From: Gnetum montanum
Lineage: Eukaryota; Streptophyta; Gnetopsida; Gnetales; Gnetaceae
DNA length: 39,925 bases
Assembly (NCBI GenBank): GCA_015680685.1
Contig: MNCI01007755.1
Coordinates: 16,534 to 56,458, forward strand
Reading direction: 5' to 3'
Each line of letters starts with the position of its first letter. Positions within the stretch are counted from its first letter, which is position 1. A program made the translations under genes and the position numbers. The notes beneath the pieces were generated by a model. That model searched no databases and was not told where the DNA came from. It worked only from the letters and a program-made list of their open reading frames with translations. Shown here one piece after another: positions 25,106-36,745 of the stretch.

Positions 25106-25362
25106 GGACGTGTTTAGTTGTCAATTCTCTTGGTGCCAAATCAACAAAATCCATACACTACATTTAGAAAATTGTTTGGTTTCATTTAGTTTCATAGAGG
25201 TTTACTTAGACTAATCTTCAAATTCATGTGGAGCCTACCATTTCTTTTGCTTTTTAAATTCTATTTGGATTTCATCAATGGAGATGTAATCTACTTATGA
25301 ATCCCTAAACTTAGTATCTCCTTTGAATCAACATCTTCAGATGCACCCAACCAAACAGGCCC
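25106..25362. mobile_element. Tourist-like MITE (PIF/Harbinger type)
   Basis: 257 bp with imperfect terminal inverted repeats: GGACGTGTTTAGTTG on the left versus GGGCCTGTTTGGTTG (reverse complement of the right end), 12 of 15 identical. It is flanked by TAA on both sides (25103-25105 and 25363-25365), as expected for PIF/Harbinger elements. It has no ORF, so it would need a transposase supplied in trans. Confidence 0.65.
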
Positions 25363-25365
25363 TAA

Positions 25366-27389
25366 AGTAATTCTTGAGGATTCATGCTACTATGGTAGGT
25401 ATCTTTAATGAATGTAATGGTTGAAAATGAAATATATGGTAGAGAGAAAGTGTAACAAAATCCTAAGCATATTGTTATCACATTTATAGTATAATATAAA
25501 AGGTAAGAAACAAACTTACATTATATTACTTTTAATATTAATGTTACTTGTTGTTACCACTTGTAATTGATGGTAAAAATATTTTAATTAACAAAATAAT
25601 AGTTTGTAATAATTAATCAATAATTTCTTTCATTTTTATGTCAAGACTCTCATCTGCAAGGTATGTTTGAATACCATTTATTGAAAGATTTGAAAGACAA
25701 TGAAGCCTACAAATTTTTATTCCTGTTTTGTATCAATGGGCTCTGTACATAACAAAAAACAATGAAGTTTTCTGATTTCAATTCTTCCCAGGAAAGCATG
25801 ACTACGAGTTTTCATTTATTTTATGCACTTATGTAAATCGATGCTTTACTACGATTAGTGGTAATGGGTAAATCGATGGATGCTATGGCAGGTGGATGTG
25901 ACGTCAAGCAACATTGATTGAACATTGTTCGTGATATCTTTTCTAAGATCAAACTTGCCATGTCAACTTCCAAGATGTAAAATTCATTAATTTGGAATGG
26001 GAAAAAACTTTGAGCGCTCTGACTGACCGTTAATCATAGCAAGACATAAAAAGCCATGCATGTTACATGAGCGGCAGAAAATATATAAAAACATAAGGTC
26101 ATCCATAGATGATGTTACCACTTTCAATGTTGATATTGCTGCCTTTCAATATTAACATTATTTAACGTTATTACTTGTAACTAATAATAGAAAAAATAAA
26201 AATATTTGTGATAATCTCTCGTTGGTGTATTGTTTATTTTTGTGTTTGCAAGAGGGAGAGAATAAATAGCATTATAGTTAATGAGAGGTGGTTGGAAACA
26301 ATTGGTGTATTGTTTATTTTTGTGTTTGCAAGAGGGAGGGAATAAATAGCATTATAGTTAATGAGAGGTGGTTGGAAACAATTAGTTTTAGGGAAAAATA
26401 GTATTAAAAAAATATTTTAAAAACAACATTAAAAGAAGAAAAGTAAAAAGAAAATAAAAAATAACTTAAAAAATATAAAAAGCTATAAAGGAAAAAGGAA
26501 AAACAATGGTATAATGCTATTGCAATCATAATTAAACAGACAACTTCTAACATATATGGCAATGAATTTGTAAATAAGCATAGAACTTGTTACAAATCAA
26601 TTAAACCAAAAAAGAAAAAAAGTTGTGGAGAGAATATATTAAATTACTAAGGATTTTCAAATAGATTTCTAGATTGCTTAATTTTTGTTACAATAGGTCA
26701 TTGTGCTAAGTTGGTAAGATATCCTTGATCTTGATTAACATTATTAGAATGAATTTGTATTTGAAGGGCTTCTCTAATTTTCCTATCTATAAAGTTATCC
26801 ATTACGTAAAGGACTCTACTATTATTTATTAGCCATTTATGATTTTTAAGGAGTTATCATTTTCTGTGCTCTACAAGAGGTGATTTTGAAGTTATATTAT
26901 ATCATATATTTTTCAAGTTCTCTTTCAAATCTAATAGAGAGAGTTTCACCAATATAACATTTATCATAAATGCAAGAGATTCTATAAATACCACTACTAA
27001 TTAGAATATTCTTTTTATTTTTAAGACTATGAAAAAAGTTAGAAATTGTGTTATAGGGTTTAAAGACTTTTATTTTAATTTTTAATTTTATTTTTAAAAA
27101 AATTTAACTATTTTCTTAAAAGTAATTTGAATGTAATAAATAGTCAACCCCATTTTGTTAGGACAAGGCCAAGATGATGACAAAGACAATCTTTAATATA
27201 AGGAATGTTGATGAATTTTTTATTTGAAAGAGAATTATTATTATCTATGCAAAAATGCAAACATCCACTCCGATTTCAAGACTTTGAAATGGCATTTGGG
27301 TGACAAAACCTTGAAATGATTCAAGTTTGAAAAGGGAAATTTGAGAGTAAAGTAATGAAGGTTGCAATGATAGAAAGAATTAAAGATTT
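25366..27389. other. A+T-rich region, no gene recognised
   Basis: No supported coding region. It contains the 80-bp tandem duplication at 26222-26381 and A-rich DNA around 26385-26480. A GTGCTAAGTTGGTAAGAT stretch at 26703 resembles a pol III A box but has no B box. Confidence 0.5.
26222..26381. repeat. Recent 80-bp tandem duplication
   Basis: 26222-26301 and 26302-26381 are two direct copies starting TTGGTGTATTGTTTATTTTT. They differ at one visible position (GAGAGAAT versus GAGGGAAT), so the duplication is young. Confidence 0.95.
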
Positions 27390-28043
27390 GCCACTGTGTG
27401 GAGGAGATGTTTCAAAAGATGCTTACATTGGAAGCTAAGTTTGCTACTTGGGAAGCTAGAAATGAAGTAAATCAAATGAAAATGATGATCAGCTAAAAAA
27501 ACTGCATGAAAGTGAAAATCACTACATTGGAAACTATTATTGAAGATGGTCCAACAAAGAAGCAACTTAAATAAATCGGTGAAGAAGCTCACCTGGATTT
27601 GGTGATGTGTGAACTTCTTGATGACCAAAAAGAAAGAAAGGAAAAAGCCTATCAGCTCCATTCTTGTTGGGATGGAAGAAAATCAAAACAAAAACCTAGT
27701 TTAAGGAGTGACAATAGCAATAAACAACACAATGTATATTGAACAGCCTAAATTAAAGGATGCAATTTGTTTTGGATCTAAAAATGGTAAATTTAGACAC
27801 ACTATTGTCAAATTTCATGACACAAGTAATAGATCTAAAGTTTGGAAACATCACAATCAGTTAAAGTATTATAAAATTTGGACCAATAAAGATCTCACCA
27901 AAAGAAAACTTGCAAAAAAATCTAGAGAATGGAGGAAAGTGAAAGAAGTGAGAACAAAAGGTTTGGTAGCATTTTTGAACACAAGAGGTAATGAAGTAAT
28001 TGCCAAAACTAAATATTCAAAAAACTGCACAAATGAGATATAA
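27390..28043 (+). pseudogene. LINE ORF1-like remnant, animal-type fold
   Basis: The intact stretch 27708-28043 (111 codons) has the layout HTIVKFHDTSNRSKVWKHH, then YYKIWTNKDLTKRK, then LVAFLNTRGNEVIAKTK. This resembles the C-terminal part of ORF1-type proteins in CR1/L2-like non-LTR elements of animals: a strand ending in VKF, a basic helix, an x-I-x-x-N/E-DLT motif, and a final strand reading 'trdGkviak'. Upstream, 27390-27700 translates in broken frames to a helical, charged region (KLEAKFATWEARNE-like, DDQKERKEKA) that may be the coiled coil. The assignment rests on pattern resemblance only. Confidence 0.5.
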
Positions 28044-28109
28044 AATATCTTTATTGTAAATTTTTAAACATTGATGGAGTAGATAAAAGCTATATATTAT
28101 ATCTTTCTT

Positions 28110-28870
28110 TAATAGATTTGACATTTTTGGTATTGATGAGACATGGGAACTAAAGACTCTCTAGAAGTTTCTATTTCAAAATTTCCTATACTATCATTTA
28201 CTTATGAAAAAAATGTAGATTATGAAAGATTTTTTGAAGGTTTGGCTACTTTGAATTTTAATTCTCTTCATAAGCAAGTTTAAATAGAAAAGGTGGATGA
28301 ATATAGTCAACATACTTGGCTAAAAATATTACAAAATCTTTTTTATTTTTAGCTTTTTGCTACTTTGCATCTAGAGAAGGTACTCTCCATGAACAAGAAG
28401 ATCTATCATGGGATTTTCCCTTTTAGTCCCTTCACATCAATATTGCTAGTTTTGCTTAGAGAAAGAATTTATCTATGTGGTGACTTTAACGCTAGAATTA
28501 GTTCTAATTAGATCCCTATAACTCATTGGAATTCTCAAGGCTTTTTCAATTATGAGAAAAGTGCAAAATGAAATTAGTGCATTGAAGATAAACAATTTAA
28601 TCACAGAGAGAACATTTATTAGATTGGAGACAAGAACTAGATCTATTAATTCTAAATGGTATCAATAAATATCTAAAATCAAATGGCTTCAGTTATGTAA
28701 GACCACAAGGCAACTATGGTATTGATTTCTTCTTTCTAGCTTAGACAATGTTAGCATCAAATGTTTCGAAGTAAATGAAAAAATGATTGATAAAGAGTAA
28801 TCCTTCATGCCCAAGCTTGGTCCATTAATTTTCTATAAAATGAAGGGCCTAAGCATGATGTAAGACTTTT
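28110..28870 (+). pseudogene. LINE endonuclease (EEP/APE-type) remnant
   Basis: In successive frames it gives FDIFGIDETWE (the catalytic-Glu region of exonuclease-endonuclease-phosphatase domains), IYLCGDFNARI (28468-28500, the GDFNAR hallmark), and LLILNGINKYLKSNGFSY...GIDFF (the C-terminal block before the SDH motif). Several stops and frameshifts separate these. The RT that should follow is absent: recognisable sequence stops near 28870. Order and spacing after the ORF1-like segment support a single LINE copy truncated at its 3' side. Confidence 0.65.
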
Positions 28871-29390
28871 GACAATGTATAAATAAGATAATTTCTCATT
28901 CTCATTCTCAATTTCATTTTATCATCATCATCAACATTTCTTTACCATCATCAATCTCAATATTTTCTTATCAGTTGCATCCTATCACTCACAAGCTCAT
29001 TAATCTATCAACATATCAAGTTTCAATACCATCATTTCATCAATTCATCATTATTTCCAAGTTTCTACATCATCAACAACTATCATTTATTATAATAGGT
29101 CAATTTCATATCACAATTTTAGGAAATCAAGGCACATTCATCATCTCTTTTCATTCTAGAGAAGATGAATATTTAGCTTTGGGAACTTTCTTTCAAGTTC
29201 AATTTCATTAAATAAACAACATCCAATTATTATAAAATTTTGCATAGAGATGGATCTTTGAAAAATCTTTCCAATGAGCCCCAAGATTAGCCCAAAACTC
29301 TAAGAAATAATAAAAAGATTAATTCATATCTAACTCATCATGAGTAGACTCAACTAGCATTGAACTAATTGAACTAACAGCTATGGAGTT
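28871..29390. other. Pyrimidine-rich intergenic DNA
   Basis: No gene recognised. It has a CATTCT/CATCAT-rich stretch at 28890-29060. GAGTT (29386-29390) is the expected target duplication beside the 3' LTR of B; its partner is outside the window. Confidence 0.5.
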
Positions 29391-31075
29391 TGATGAGCGA
29401 CGAGGTATCCCTACGCCCAACCATACGAATCACTAAGGCATTATGCATGATCTGGTCAAATTCCGTGGACCTATAGTTATCTCGTACACTAGTTTCTCTA
29501 GGAAGTGAAATGATGTTGGGAACATTTGTTGTGTCCCAGCTACATTTGTGAGGCTCAAGGGTATGGTTTAAGTGTAATTGAGGTATATGAATCTTTATCA
29601 TTTTATGTTTTATGGATGTAATCACCTACAACAAGAACAAAGGGTAGAGTAGATTGAAACTAATGTCTATTGCCTAGCTAGCCTAACACAAGTGATGAGC
29701 AGCGAGGTACCCCTACGCCCAACCATACAAATACAAGCATTCACGCATGATCCAGTTGAACTCCGCGGATAGGCTAGTTGTGGTATCTAGATAGTTACAC
29801 TTTGATCGCAGTTCGCTATCTTCCCACCTGGACTAGTATTTGCTTTATCACATATGGTTTAGTCTAGAGTGAGGCGTATGATGTGATCCTAAACTAATGC
29901 TACTCCTAGAGACAATGGGAAATAATCTTGATTAAACTAATGAGTAATAGGAAATGAGTCTAAGCTAGCCTAAGTGCAATGAGCATTCGTTCCTTAATCA
30001 TCCGTAAACATCTTGGACCTCGTGCACGAATACTACTAGGATTAACAAGCACAGATCCTAGGTACGCTACTGGGTTACCAAGTAGTCACACTTAAATGCT
30101 CGTGATTAATTCGTATTCATTCCACATTTAACAACAGGAATAGTAAATGATGATAAATAAATATTAACTAACAAAGTAATAAATATTAACTAAGAAAGCA
30201 ATAAATAACAATAACAATTAACAATTAAACTAGACAATTAAAACTAAGTGAATGTTGCAATGATGAAGTAATCTCGATCTTTATTGCCAATCATGTGCGT
30301 GTCCAAGTACGTCACACTCGAATAAAGGTTCCATACAATTACAAGCATCACACTGCGGGCAAGAATTGGGAATAATCTAACTACTATGGAAAAAAACTGA
30401 AAGAGTCTAGCTACAAATGACAAAAAGATCCTAAATGAGGTGGAGGGCCCTCTTATTTATAGCTTGGGATAGGTGGCTGCGTAAACGGGGCCCCGTCGAT
30501 GCATCGACTTGATGATACTTCATCAACAAGTAACTACCCCACTTTCTTGGACACATCCTAAACACATATAGCACTACTGGGCTACCAAATGTTAAGTGTT
30601 GCTGGGTTACCAAGTACTATATGAATGCTCGAAGTGGTCATGCTCATGTTCATTAATTGCTGAAAATAAATTGCTTAATGAAATGCATTAAAGTAAAGAA
30701 CATGAAAGTAGAATGCATTAAAGAAAATATTAAGCTATTCTCAGTGTTGCAAAGGTTGTCAAAAGAGTTCATTTTATTCCTGTCACACTGTTGTGCTTAG
30801 GTACATTAGTGCTTGAACAAAGAATCGTACACACTTTAGACTTCTTTTGTGGGCACTAAGAAAATATTCTAACTCTAGGGGGAAGAAACAACAAGAGCTT
30901 TGCTACCTTGCTTGAAAACTAAAAATTGACTAATGAATTACCTCTGAAAAATAGAGCTCAAGTGCAGTATTTATATACTCAAGGTATATACCCTGACATT
31001 GGACATTCGATGTTGAATCCAGGCCCTGATGTCCCATACCCAATGTCGCGACTGACACAAAATAGTGATTCATCA
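29391..31075 (-). repeat. 3' LTR of element B, split by a solo LTR
   Basis: The LTR consists of 29391-29692 and 30531-31075 (about 847 bp when the insertion and one target copy are discounted). It starts TGATGAGCGACGAGG and ends GATTCATCA, followed by CACCCCCATGACTG, the inverted polypurine tract. The left part is nearly identical to the B 5' LTR at 39452. In U3 (30985-31055) the palindromes seen elsewhere are replaced by a GATGTC/GACATT-type series. Confidence 0.8.
29688..30530 (-). mobile_element. a2-type solo LTR with ACAAG target duplication
   Basis: The LTR is 29693-30525 (833 bp), TGATGAG...TTCATCA, with perfect 5-bp direct repeats ACAAG at 29688-29692 and 30526-30530. The sequence outside these repeats rejoins into the B LTR (GCCTAACACAAG + TAACTACC, compare CAAGTAACCATTC in the related LTR at 24530). 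It is typed as a2 by TAGTTGTGGTATCTAGATAG and GATCGCAGTTCGCTATC. Near its U3 end is GGGGCCCCGTCGATGCATCGAC, two adjoining palindromes. A solo LTR arises by recombination between the two LTRs of a full element. Confidence 0.92.
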
Positions 31076-33108
31076 CACCCCCATGACTGAATGAAAACTT
31101 TTCCTTGAGTGAAGAAGAGGAGGAACAAGTTCTTTATAATATAACATATTGGGTAGGTATGGAATTATTGATCAACATGACAAACTGACTCAAATGAAAT
31201 AGACATACTGACTTTGAGTGCCCAAGTGTATAGAATTACAATTTTTATAATAGTGGGTGTTCATGAGAAGAGGAGTGAACACCTTGGAGAATATTGACAT
31301 CCAACACCTCTTAGCAGCAAGAGAATAAGAGAGAGAAGAGATCCTTCAATCACGAACGGTCCTCATTGTGTGGTACTACTACATCATCCTTAGTGAAGAT
31401 AGTCCTGCTTCTAGTCCATGCTTCCTACTACAATCATAATAGGATCATGAATTAGTATGCAATGTATAACACATAACTATTATATGCCTTATCTCATTAG
31501 TGGTTATACTCGGCTAAGTTGTGATTGTGGTAGCTTGGTTTTTTTGAGTAATGTTAGTAGGAAGGCTGATAGATAGGGTTAGTTAAATTAAGCAAACCAT
31601 TAAATTTGAAAAGGTTTAATACAAGGAAATATTTGAAGAGGATATAAGAATTCACAACAATGAAAAGAAGAATTCATTAAAAACTATTATGAAGGTGTGT
31701 ACAATTGGATGTCATTGATGGGGTAAATAGAAAGAATTTGATTGTAAAAATGTTTGAGGATAAAGAACTTAACTAACCCAACCAAAAGATATGCAAGTGG
31801 ATCCTCCCCAAAGTAGACATAGGCCTTTTATGCCCATGCATAACTTCAAACCAAAGTGTCCGTGGGCTCCGTGGATGATTAATGGTTACAGAAGGTTAAG
31901 TACAAAAACTTGGAAGTAACTAACTAAGAATTCAAACACATCAAACCAAGACATCGAACCAAAACATGAAATTGACAGTGAGGTGGAGCATGGAAAGCAT
32001 AGATGGATAAGAGAGAGAGGGTGGAATGGAGTTCTTGATTATAGTCACATGAAGTCCCTTGTGGATTTTGTGGTTAAATGACTTGATAGGATCCATCCTT
32101 AGTCTAAACCAAAACCAACCACTTTCAGTGACTTCGAATCAGCATTCTAAGACCAATCCATCTCCTAAGACACAAGAGTGCTCCCACAAAATAACCACCA
32201 TTCCAAACTAAAGAAGAAGTAGGAAGTGAGGAAGGGCCTTAGTTAGAGGAGATAAGTCCCATAACCAATGCTTGTAGTTCATTTATTTTGTCTAAGGGGT
32301 GTGCTTTGAATTTCCATTGTTTTTTTTTTAAATGGGAACCACACAATGCAAAGACACATGCATTTGTTTTGTCCAAGGGATGTGCTTTGAATCCTCATCT
32401 TTTTTTTGACGAGAACCACACCATGCAAGGACTTATTCAACTTCCTTTATTGATTGGCATGGAATGGTAAGAAATTCATGGAAACACACATGCACCCAAG
32501 CAAACAAAAAAGTACAAAGAATACCAAATCCCCTTGAAGCCACACCTTGTTCAAACCTTTGAATCCTTCCCAATTCTGGAAACTACCAAAGTCAAAAATT
32601 TATTAAAGTTTTATTAGTGAAAAGGGACTACACATTTCCAAAACAAGGAAAATCATAAAGTGTGTGGATGGGTGGATGTTGTGGACTCATTACCTATTAC
32701 ATGAAAAGGAAACCATGTCCTAATTATCCATAACGAAATTCAAAGCTAGAAACCAGACACCAACAATCAAATAAAAAAAATAGTACATACCACCATCAAG
32801 TAACGCATTACCAATGTACCTAGCACCTATTAACAAAAAGTTAGAAAATCACACCAAATAAAAGCAAATATAGAAGAAAGTGTAAATTATTCAAGAAATA
32901 TCTAATGTACTAATGATGGTGTAAAACAAAACTTAGAAAACACTAATAACATAAAAACAAAAAGATGTAAAAGAAAGAACATGTAAAACAAAAAGCTGTA
33001 AAATGAAAAACATGTAAAATAAAAAAAAATAGTTGAAAAACTGAGGAGCCGTATGAATGGTTAGCATGGTTGGCCATCTCCCCCATGACTATGTTGAAAG
33101 GAGGAGAT
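31076..33108 (-). mobile_element. 3' non-coding domain of element B
   Basis: It aligns in order with the domains of Z and A. The polypurine tract is at 31076-31085. The GGATCCTCCCCAAAGTAGAC block lies at 31801, the CAACCACTTTCAGTGACTTC block near 32114, and two copies of a TAAGGGGTGTGCTTTGAAT-type block at 32293 and 32380. The TGTAAAACAAAAA-type array is at 32940-33035 and a second inverted purine tract (TCTCCCCCATGACT) is at 33078. No protein-coding sequence is recognised. Confidence 0.65.
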
Positions 33109-34311
33109 TCAAAATATGGAGTGTGGTTGTCCATCTGATGAGGTGCTTGTTGTGTTAGTTGGCGTATGCTCATGGAAAGGCTTAATTTGTTGGATGTTGA
33201 CTAGTTGTTTCTTGTTTGGGCTCTCAGGTTTATAGATCATCATGGCCCCTAAAGGAAAAGTCTCATAAATGATATAAGGTCCTTCCCACAACATCTGGAA
33301 CTTAGTTCGTTGAGGTACATGTGTGGGGTTCCAGTAGAGAACCTTATCTCTCAGTTGAAATTTAACTTTTCTAATTTTTAGGTCATGACGCTTTTTGTTA
33401 TAAGACTTATGCAACTCATTAGATGATAAAGCCACTAATCGATTTTAGTCTAGCAGGTTGAGATTCATTAATCTTTCTTTTAAGGCTATATTTAAGTCAA
33501 GGTCAAGGTCGCAAGTCATTGAAAGTGTATGGAGTTCAGATTGAATAGGAAGTGTTGGTAGTTTTCCATACACAAGCTTATAGGGAGAATAGCCTATAGG
33601 AAGTTTCCAAGTTGAGTGGTAGGCCCAAAGGGCATTGTTGAGTTTTGTGCTCTAGTTCTTCCTATACTTGGTAATAGTTTTTGTTAGTATTCTTGTGATT
33701 TTCCTATTGGTAACCTTAGCCTAACCATTAGCTTGGGGATGGTAAGGTGTTATGAGTCTGTGTTCAACCCCTAAGCATTACATGAGCTTTTGAAAATTAA
33801 TGCCTGTAAAATGAGTTCCATCATCAGAAATTAATGCATGTGGCACACCAAACTTGTTTACAACATTTCGTTATACAAATCGAGTAGTAGTAGAAGATGT
33901 ATAGTCAATGACGACTGCTACTTCTATTGATTTCGTATAATAGTCAACAATGACTATGATGTACACCTTTCCATTTAACATGGGTGTGATGGGACCCATG
34001 AAATCAATGCCCCAAATGTTGAATGGTTTTAAAGGTTGAATCCATTATTGAGGTCCCTCCATTTGAGCAGTCATTCCACCATCTCGTTGGCATTGTTCAC
34101 AAGAGCGGATGAAATGGTGAGCATCCATGAAGAGTGTTGGCCAATAGTACCCTGCCATTAGGATTTTAATGGCCATGCATCTCCTAGCATAGTGTCCTTC
34201 ACAAGGACCTTCATGTGTATCTTCGAGCATGCGTAGTTGATCAGCATCAAGGATACACCAACGAACTAGGCCATTGGTGCACACCTTGTAGAGGTGTCCA
34301 TTAATCTTCAT
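33109..34311 (-). pseudogene. Integrase of element B, inactivated
   Basis: Domains in order from 34311 leftwards. The HHCC zinc domain (34045-34311) has HEGPCEGHYARR and SCEQCQR with its His and Cys ligands present. The catalytic core (about 33440-34040, with stops) has WGIDFMGP (first Asp), LISDDGTHF (second Asp) and a C-terminal part PYHPQANG. The last part (33109-33435) is an SH3-like C-terminal domain, with KVLYWNPTHVPQ and LWEGPYII. At 33715-33717 the codon for the catalytic Glu of the DDE triad reads AAG (Lys), and the codon two before it is TAG. Integrase inserts element DNA into chromosomes; this copy cannot. Confidence 0.85.
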
Positions 34312-35721
34312 GAAGTGCTTTACTTGGTGAAGAAACTGTTATTTCCTTTGGTGGTCCAACCCTTGTGGCATCTCCTAAGTGAGAAGATAGGTGAGAATGA
34401 TATCATACCATTTTGGCTCATTGGGCATTTGTTCAGTTATTGCTCTAGCAAAGAGGAGTTCATCAGGAAACATATCAGATAATGGGATTTCTTCCTCTTT
34501 GTCATCCCATCGCAACTAAGATAAGTGATCAACGACCACATGCTCAGTGCCCTTTCGATCTACCATTGTAAGATTGAACTCCTGTAAGATCAATAGCCAC
34601 CGTATGACATAGGGCTCATTGTCAGCTTATTCATTAGGAAGTGAATGGAACTATGGTCTATGTGCACAAACACCTTGTAGCCAAGCACATAATTCCTAAA
34701 ATTCTCTAGAGCAAACACCATTGCGATCAATTCTTTTTTTCTAGTGATGTAGTTCGATTATGCACCCAAAATGCTTTAGCTAGCATAGTGGATGTAGTAT
34801 TAACGTTTCTTGTCATCTAACTACATTAGCATGGCTCCCAAAGCATAATTTGATGCATCTGTCATGATATGAAATGGTTTGGACCAATCAAATGCTTGTA
34901 GAATTGGAGTTTCCATAAGCTTTTCTTTCAGTTGCTAGAATGATTTTTCACATTCTAGTGTCTAGATAAAAGGATCATCCTTCTTTGTTAGTTCAACCAA
35001 TGGTTTTTTGGTCTTGGAGAAATTATCTATGAATCACTAGTAGTAGCTAGTGTGTCCAAGGAATGACTGAACATCTTTAACTGTTTCTAGTTAGCAGGTT
35101 ATTCCTTGGATGACCCTTATTTTTTCAAGTCCATCTGAATTCCTGCTTGCGATATTTTATGCCCTAACACAATGCTCTCTTAGACCATGAGGTGACTTTT
35201 CTGCTAATTGAGTCGCAAGTTAGTTTTGACACATTATTTTAGCACTTGCTCTAATGTAGCTCCATAGGTGAAGAAGTCATCCATGAAGACTTCTACACCA
35301 TTGTCGATCTGTTATTGAATGATGCTTAAGACTAGGCGTTGAAATGTGGCAGGAGCATTGTATAGAACAAACAACATCTTACGATATGCAAAAGTCCCCT
35401 AGGGACTTGTGATGTTGTCTTTGATTGGTCCTCTAGCGTAATATGGATTTGGTTATAGCAACTATAAGCATCTTGGAAGCTGTAGTAGTAAAGCCCTAAT
35501 ATTGTATTGAGCACCTAGTTAACAAATGGCAATGGAAAGTGATCCTTAAATGTTGCCATATTCATCAACCTAAAATCAATGTAGACCTGCCACTTGCCAC
35601 CTTTCTTTGATACAATTATGAGTGGACTAATCCACTTGCTATCCACAATGGGATAGTTGAACCCCACCTTGAGGAGTTGTTCGATTTCCTCCTTGACGAT
35701 TTGCTTCAATTTGGGATTCAA
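34312..35721 (-). pseudogene. Reverse transcriptase and RNase H of element B
   Basis: The RT starts in the frame of 35515-35721 with NPKLKQIVKEEIEQLLKVGF, then SKWISPLIIVSKKGGKWQVY. It continues in broken frames with the finger/palm motif SFQDAYSCYNQIHI (expected Asp kept, Gly to Cys in SGYNQI) and the catalytic VFMDDFFTYG, with MDD at 35276-35284. RNase H follows (about 34480-34950) with ALGAMLMQLDD and HIDHSSIHFLM, recognisable between stops. A linker leads to integrase. There are at least a dozen stops, many at former CAA/CAG codons. Confidence 0.8.
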
Positions 35722-36250
35722 CCACCTTTGTGGCTACCATTTGGCTTCATGGCTTGGTTGATGTAAATGTGATGCTAGCATATCCTAGGATCAATCCCTT
35801 GAGTTTAGGATATGGCCAAGAAAAAGCTACTAACCATCTTTCAACTACCTTCAATAGCATCTCTTTCTATTCTAGAGCAAGTCTTGCATTGATTATAATC
35901 AGCTTCTTATTTTTAAAAAATACATATTTCATTCCAGCCGGTAGTGTTTTTAGTTTAGGGGGCTGTTACTTGAAGTTTTTAGGAATTTCCAACTCTTCCC
36001 AATAGGTATCATCATTTGTATCATCAGAGAGTTGGTGATGAACTTGCTCTAGTTCATCCATGCTAGTGACATATTCACATATCAGGCTCTCAGTTGGTTC
36101 CATGCAAAGTGTGCTACTCTCTGAATCAGTGATCAACCACTGGGTGACCTCCTATTTTATGGCTACTGCATACAGACATCTTTGAATTTCTATTTTTGGT
36201 GCACACTGCTTACATGTAGAGATGGATGCTTGCTTGATGGTTCAAAGTTT
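35722..36250 (-). pseudogene. Protease-RT linker of element B
   Basis: Low-conservation spacer. It includes CLYAVAIK and TQWLITDSESS-like pieces that align with the segment after the protease of A (CLYVATTQLVVDTPWLIATQ), and ELEIPKNFK further on. It shows where A was joined to its 3' domain. Plus-strand ORFs here are shadows. Confidence 0.55.
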
Positions 36251-36745
36251 CTACACACAATTGCACCCATTATTGTTATACGTGATGCATGGAACTCTCT
36301 TCTTCTTGATCTTTCCAAATGCATTTTCTTTAGAGATTTCCAGGGAAAGATCTCTGATGACCATTCTTGCATCTACAATGCTTAGCCATGCTCTTCTCGT
36401 GATGATTGGGAAGTCCCCTTTGTAGTTCTCTACTTTGATTACTAAGAAGTCAATAGGATAAAACCACCCACAGATAGTGGTCACAATATCTTCCACTAGT
36501 CCTAATGAAACAACGATGGATTGGTCTACCAATTCTAATCTAATGTTGCTCTTCTTAAGAGGAGGTAGGTTCCAAGCAATGTACATCTCATGAGAAATCA
36601 AATTAACACTAGAACCTGAATCAAGAAGAGCCTTGCATGGTTCGTTCCTAGTATTCTGCAAATAAATTAGAGGATTTCTAGGATCAGCTAATTTCCTAGG
36701 AAGGTTTCCTACATGGATCCAATTAGACATGGTGTGAGTAAGCAT
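36251..36745 (-). pseudogene. Retropepsin-type protease of element B
   Basis: A 164-codon open stretch. It has NPLIYLQNTRNEPCKAL, then LLDSGSSVNLIS with the catalytic Asp at residue 42 of the stretch (36620-36622), then GWFYPIDFLVIKV and the C-terminal FPIITRRAWLSIVDAR block, a form of the conserved 'ILGR' segment. This is the best preserved domain of B and keeps its active site. The protease would cut gag-pol into its parts. A and B share this domain along its length. Confidence 0.85.

Noticed and set aside
26700-26730. tRNA or SINE head
   Set aside because: A-box-like GTGCTAAGTTGGTAAGAT only; no B box or clover-leaf partner nearby.
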